The notes below the pieces were generated by a model. The model made no database searches. It was not told where the DNA came from and worked only from the letters and a program-made list of their open reading frames with translations. Below, in pieces: positions 23,600-26,689 of a stretch of DNA of 26,689 nucleotides (position 1 is the stretch's first letter; each line of letters begins with the position of its first letter). The translations under genes were made by a program, and so were the position numbers. The stretch is from the IMG/VR virus record IMGVR_UViG_3300044858_000832, positions 1-26,689 of that record; one strand, 5' to 3'. Source of the stretch: a virus.

Positions 23600-23968
23600 T
23601 TAATTGGTCCTCGCCACATCTAATACCACAATATAACCATTGTCTTTTATTGGTGGAATAATCTTCCAACTCTTACCTTCGAAGACAGCGGTGTCATAAA
23701 TTGTTAAGTCAGAAATGTCAGCTGTGATAACAATGATTTCAGCCTTCAATGTGTTGGCCTCAGTCAATTGCAACTCACGCTTATCTCTTTTCTTTTCAAT
23801 CACAACACCTTTTATTACAGTAGACACAACTTCTGTCTGTTCTGCAGTAGCCGTCCTAAAGTTAAAGCTAGAAGCATCACTCTGCTGCAATGTGATATCA
23901 ATGGCTAAGTCCTTAATAGCAGAGAAGGCTTTCCTAACATTAGATCTTACTGTAGAGCGTAAACTCAT
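23600..23968 (-). CDS. Head closure / head-tail stopper protein
   Basis: A 122-residue protein between adaptor and tail terminator, the usual location of the SPP1 gp16-like stopper. The N-terminus is basic (LRSTVRSNVRKAFSAIKDLA), and the rest is a compact beta fold (KGVVIEKKRDKREL, AEIIVITADISDLTIYDTAV, GKSWKIIPPI). GGAGG lies eight bases before the ATG, which overlaps the adaptor stop by one base. It probably plugs the connector after packaging. The assignment rests on size, fold pattern and order. Confidence 0.65.
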   Translation of the reverse strand: MSLRSTVRSNVRKAFSAIKDLAIDITLQQSDASSFNFRTATAEQTEVVSTVIKGVVIEKKRDKRELQLTEANTLKAEIIVITADISDLTIYDTAVFEGKSWKIIPPIKDNGYIVVLDVARTN

Positions 23969-24450
23969 TAGTTTGCCCTCCAGACAGTTCTACTGCCAGC
24001 TCCTCCTATACTACGTAGTGGTCTTATCATGTTATATACAACACTAGGGAGCATACTTACACTCTTAACATTCTTAAGTTTAATTGGACCTACTTCGATG
24101 TCGGTAACACCACCGGTGTCATCCAACAAACCATCATTATTAAGCAGATGATAAGCCAACTCGTAAGTCGACTTAATGATTCTTTGAGGAACCTCATCAC
24201 CTAACGTGACAGTCATCCCAAGCTTCGGGTCGAAGTAGTCACCATAACGTGGAAATGCTAATAGCTGATCTTCACTTACGGCATAGCCTGTCCAGTTTAA
24301 CTCATCTAGAATGCTGGTAGCAGTAACCAGAGATTGAGCCTTTTGCGTCTCGGACGCGTCAGTCCAGGCCACAACGTCGAGTCTGTCAGCGAAGTATGCT
24401 TCTGCCTCTTCGACAGTAACGTATGAGTTAGTACTTTTAGCTAATGCCAT
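23968..24450 (-). CDS. Head-tail adaptor protein (annotated in relatives as DnaT-like)
   Basis: A 160-residue protein directly after the capsid gene. Landmarks are SYVTVEEAEAYFADR (about residues 8-22), KAQSLVTATSILDELNW, AFPRYG and VPQRIIKSTYELAYHLL. This is the pattern of head completion proteins that attach to the portal (gp6/gp15-like); related sequences are often labelled putative DnaT-like ssDNA-binding, probably misleading in this context. No strong Shine-Dalgarno is seen (GGTG at about six bases), so translation may depend on the capsid gene ending eleven bases upstream. Confidence 0.75.
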   Translation of the reverse strand: MALAKSTNSYVTVEEAEAYFADRLDVVAWTDASETQKAQSLVTATSILDELNWTGYAVSEDQLLAFPRYGDYFDPKLGMTVTLGDEVPQRIIKSTYELAYHLLNNDGLLDDTGGVTDIEVGPIKLKNVKSVSMLPSVVYNMIRPLRSIGGAGSRTVWRAN

Positions 24451-24461
24451 AAGCTACACCA

Positions 24462-25661
24462 TTACGAGTGGAAGACCGGGAGAATACCAAGGCTCAGAGC
24501 AGAGCTATACTTACGCTGCCACACACCTTGCACATAGGCCGGAGTACCAGTGACCAGACCGTCAGTAGCGGCGGTAAGGGCAACATAAGCGGCATTTTCC
24601 ACAACTTCCTTGTAGTCAGCATCAGACGCGAAAGCATCTTCGCTACCAGCCCAGGTGTAACCAGCCGGATGAGCGATGTAGCCCCAGCGATACCAAATTT
24701 CAGTAGTACCACCACCCTTGTAGGCAGAAGGCGAACGCGCCATTTCAACCGGAGTAGGAACGGCCAGAGCGTTAAAGTTGATCGAGCCAGGCAGCACGAT
24801 GAAGCTGGTCTTCGTACCAGTGATATCAACACCAGGACCAGTGTTCAGCTTAGTCAGCTCGGCGCTAGACATAGACTGAGTGGCTCTAGTCAAGATAAGA
24901 CGAAACTTACCCTGGAAGATCGTCTGAAAGTCAACACCAGCTTCGCTAACCTTATCCTGATCCACCAGATTGGCGGAACGGAAAGAAGCCATAACTTCGG
25001 GGCTAGTAACCAGGTAGGCGTACGACGGTTCGTAATCCTTCCAACCCTTACCCATAGCTTGCAGGAAGCCTTCTGCACGAGCAGCGCCCTGAATAATAGC
25101 GGTAGCGTCAACGACAGCCTTAGCCGAACCAAGATCCACGTAGAAGCCATACTTCTTGTCCGTAGGGTCATTATCAAACGTCTGACCACCCAGACCATTA
25201 GCGCCTTGAGCCTTACCAGCACCATTAAGGGCTTCGGTAATAGCAACGCCCTTAAGCACAGCCAGAAGAGCGTTATGCTCGTCTTGAGTACGCGTCTCGG
25301 AGAAGTCACGACCAATCTTAGCCAGACCATCTTCCTGCGTAACGACCTGCTTCATGTTGACCTTCTCAGCGCCATGCGTGCGAACGGTCTTGACATACTT
25401 CAGGAACTCGCTGTCTTGCGTGGTCTTAGTACCAGCGGTGCTGTCAGAAATCGACGCAACGTTGATGGTAGGATTCAGCGGCTTTCTCCAGCGAAGCTGA
25501 CCAATGTAGGTCTCGGTATCGACGTTGATCTCAGGATTCGAGACAGCAATACCAGTACCAACCAGTTTCTTAGCACTGGTGTAAGCTTCGTCAGCGTAAG
25601 CACCAATTGCCTCTTGCAGAACGGTGTCAGTTGCACCGGTAATAGACTTTGTAGCGGACAT
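24462..25661 (-). CDS. Major capsid protein
   Basis: A 399-residue protein following the scaffold, with AAGGA six bases before ATG. It begins SATKSITGATDTVLQEAIGA and contains EKVNMKQVVTQEDGLAKIGR, LVTSPEVMASFRSAN, and the C-terminal block EIWYRWGYIAHPAGYTWAG, which is characteristic of a HK97-fold phage capsid group (I recall it as the Gp13-like group; to be confirmed by search). No N-terminal protease-processing region is obvious, since the scaffold is a separate gene. Codon use is strongly biased to GC-richer codons and almost lacks TTA, CTA and TCA, consistent with very high expression. As a by-product a long open frame exists on the opposite strand. Confidence 0.88.
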   Translation of the reverse strand: MSATKSITGATDTVLQEAIGAYADEAYTSAKKLVGTGIAVSNPEINVDTETYIGQLRWRKPLNPTINVASISDSTAGTKTTQDSEFLKYVKTVRTHGAEKVNMKQVVTQEDGLAKIGRDFSETRTQDEHNALLAVLKGVAITEALNGAGKAQGANGLGGQTFDNDPTDKKYGFYVDLGSAKAVVDATAIIQGAARAEGFLQAMGKGWKDYEPSYAYLVTSPEVMASFRSANLVDQDKVSEAGVDFQTIFQGKFRLILTRATQSMSSAELTKLNTGPGVDITGTKTSFIVLPGSINFNALAVPTPVEMARSPSAYKGGGTTEIWYRWGYIAHPAGYTWAGSEDAFASDADYKEVVENAAYVALTAATDGLVTGTPAYVQGVWQRKYSSALSLGILPVFHS

Positions 25662-25676
25662 ATTGTTTCCTTGTTA

Positions 25677-26378
25677 TTATCGAGAGAATTTACCTGCAGC
25701 AGCCATCGCAATGACTTCTGCCTGTGATTTAGCAAATAAAGAAGTACTCTTTGTCTGATCACTTTGGCCACCCTTAGGTTCACCTTGGCCACCAGCTCCA
25801 GAGTTAGTTCTCGGTTTAAACAAGAAGGCTTGATCTTCGTCAGCCGCAAACGACTTAACAAAATCATGCAATGATACACCAGACTTGTGAATCCACTCGC
25901 CTTTATCATTACGAACAAGCTGATCGATTACCTCTTTAAAGGCAATCTGTGAGGCTCGTTCGTTTCTGAATTCTAGAATACTAAGTGCGGTTTTAACTTC
26001 CACGTCGCGGGTAAGTTCAACAACACGCTTCTCAGCAGCTTCTCTGGCAATCTTCTCATCCTTCAGACGTTGCTCATAAGCTTCCTTATGTTTACCTTCG
26101 TCCTCCAAACGCTTAAGTTCAGCCTCACGCTCAGCAGTTTCCTTAGCCTTTAATTTGGCTTCTGCTTCATCACGTGCTTTGTAAGCCTTGTCTAGATTTT
26201 CTTTGATCTTCGCTAGTTCAGCATCAGATTTCTCTTTAGCCAGACGCTCGATCTTTTCTTCAGCGGTTTCGTTCTTAAGTCTTTCCTTTTCTTCCTCTTT
26301 CTTAATTGCAAGCTCTTCCGCAGCAATCTCTTCAGGAGTCTTAGGGGTACCGTCTTCTTTGTTTGGATTTACAGCCAT
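25677..26378 (-). CDS. Capsid scaffolding protein
   Basis: A 233-residue protein with GGAG about nine bases before ATG. Residues ~15-130 are an almost uninterrupted Glu/Lys/Ala-rich coiled coil (AEEKIERLAKEKSDAELAKI). A short folded segment follows (ALSILEFRNERASQIAF, GVSLHDFVKSF). After a Gly/Gln-rich linker comes a C-terminal helix, SLFAKSQAEVIAMAAAGKF, that is typical of scaffold tails which contact the capsid protein. It directly precedes the major capsid gene. It is expected to guide prohead assembly and then leave or be degraded. Confidence 0.85.
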   Translation of the reverse strand: MAVNPNKEDGTPKTPEEIAAEELAIKKEEEKERLKNETAEEKIERLAKEKSDAELAKIKENLDKAYKARDEAEAKLKAKETAEREAELKRLEDEGKHKEAYEQRLKDEKIAREAAEKRVVELTRDVEVKTALSILEFRNERASQIAFKEVIDQLVRNDKGEWIHKSGVSLHDFVKSFAADEDQAFLFKPRTNSGAGGQGEPKGGQSDQTKSTSLFAKSQAEVIAMAAAGKFSR

Positions 26379-26404
26379 TTTGTTTCATCTCCTGGGCACG
26401 GCCC

Positions 26405-26444
26405 AAAAACTTCTCAAGAGAGCACACACGGTGCACTCCCTGAG
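26405..26444 (-). terminator. Terminator-like hairpin before the scaffold gene
   Basis: On the minus strand CTCAGGGAGTGCAC, loop CGTGT and GTGCTCTCTTGAG form a long stem with one bulge and one mismatch, followed by AAGTTTTTGGG. It lies in the 76-base gap after the upstream gene. It may partly separate the portal/packaging genes from the highly expressed scaffold-capsid genes. Confidence 0.6.
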
Positions 26445-26454
26445 TAGATTAAAA

Positions 26455-26689
26455 TTATCCAATACCGTACCAGTACAAATTCTTATCGAACTTGTGCTCA
26501 ATAGGTTTCAGAATGTCTTCTCTTGTGAGGATATCCTCGATTTGCAATACTTTACCACCAACAACAGAACGACCAGGCACTGGAATAAGTCCTGTGTCGA
26601 TAGCCTCATTGAGATATTGATCATACAGATCCTTAGGCAAACCTCTTGCACGCATCTCATTTAATGTGTGCAGGATAACGTTAGACTCT
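26455..26689 (-). CDS. C-terminal end of an upstream head-module protein (5' truncated by window)
   Basis: The frame is open from the right edge (ESNVILHTLNE) to the TAA at 26455, giving at least 78 residues. An internal ATG at 26655 has no ribosome binding site, so I read this as the 3' end of a larger gene. Recognisable parts are ARGLPKDLYDQYLNEAIDTG and VVGGKVLQIEDILTREDIL. The last residues are KNLYWYGIG. Genes in this position just before a scaffold are often portal, protease or head morphogenesis proteins. Too little is visible to choose. Confidence 0.55.
   Translation of the reverse strand, partial: ESNVILHTLNEMRARGLPKDLYDQYLNEAIDTGLIPVPGRSVVGGKVLQIEDILTREDILKPIEHKFDKNLYWYGIG

Noticed and set aside
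23968-24450. DnaT-like primosomal or ssDNA-binding function for the adaptor gene
   Set aside because: The position between capsid and stopper genes and the adaptor-like pattern make a structural connector role far more likely.
24468-25727. 419-codon open frame on the plus strand across the capsid gene
   Set aside because: It mirrors the capsid gene, whose biased codons lack TTA/CTA/TCA and so create no stops on the opposite strand. The product has no recognisable features and the capsid frame is certain.
25475-25918. 147-codon minus-strand frame across the scaffold-capsid junction
   Set aside because: It overlaps two well-supported genes in another frame, and its Leu/Arg-rich product is typical of a shadow frame.

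Overview
The window is a continuous stretch of a tailed-phage (siphovirus-type) genome or prophage: the end of the head module followed by the whole tail module. Every supportable gene lies on the minus strand, so the gene order runs from right (26689) to left (1). Genes are tightly packed, mostly joined by TAATG, TGATG or ATGA overlaps. There is no tRNA, rRNA, CRISPR array, integrase or transposase. Base composition looks moderately AT-rich (low 40s % GC by eye), with GC-richer capsid and tail-tube genes, an AT-rich acetyltransferase-like gene and one very GC-rich ~180-bp islet. A lambda-type frameshift heptamer, lambda L/J-like tail-tip genes and a murein-hydrolase-like domain in the tape measure all suggest a Gram-negative host. 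The host cannot be named from sequence alone.

Region by region (right to left): 26689-23600 is the head module, with the 3' end of an upstream head gene, an intrinsic terminator, a coiled-coil scaffold, the major capsid protein, a head-tail adaptor and a head-closure (stopper) protein. 23599-21323 holds the tail terminator, major tail tube protein, a small unknown protein, the tail assembly chaperone pair made by a programmed -1 frameshift, and a gp10-like tail completion protein. 21276-13447 is one giant tape measure protein (2609 aa), which would predict a tail of up to roughly 390 nm. It carries an HExxH region and a glucosaminidase-like domain separated by copies of a three-fold repeated module. 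Intrinsic terminators lie directly before and after this gene. 13397-7290 is the tail-tip module: a distal tail protein, a GNAT-like protein, an L-like protein and a 1451-aa J-like central tip protein. 7290-1 holds accessory tip and fiber proteins, ending in a huge repetitive fiber of more than 1047 aa that runs off the left edge.

How the genes work together: scaffold and capsid protein build the prohead, and adaptor and stopper close it. The chaperones coat the tape measure so that the tube protein polymerises to the measured length, and the terminator caps the tube. The J-like hub and the fibers recognise the host, and the enzymatic domains in the tape measure plausibly help the tail cross the cell wall. 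The most unusual items are the metallopeptidase-like insertion in the tape measure, terminators flanking a single gene of the tail operon, an AT-rich GNAT-like gene inside the tail-tip cluster, and a foreign-looking GC-rich islet between two fiber genes.
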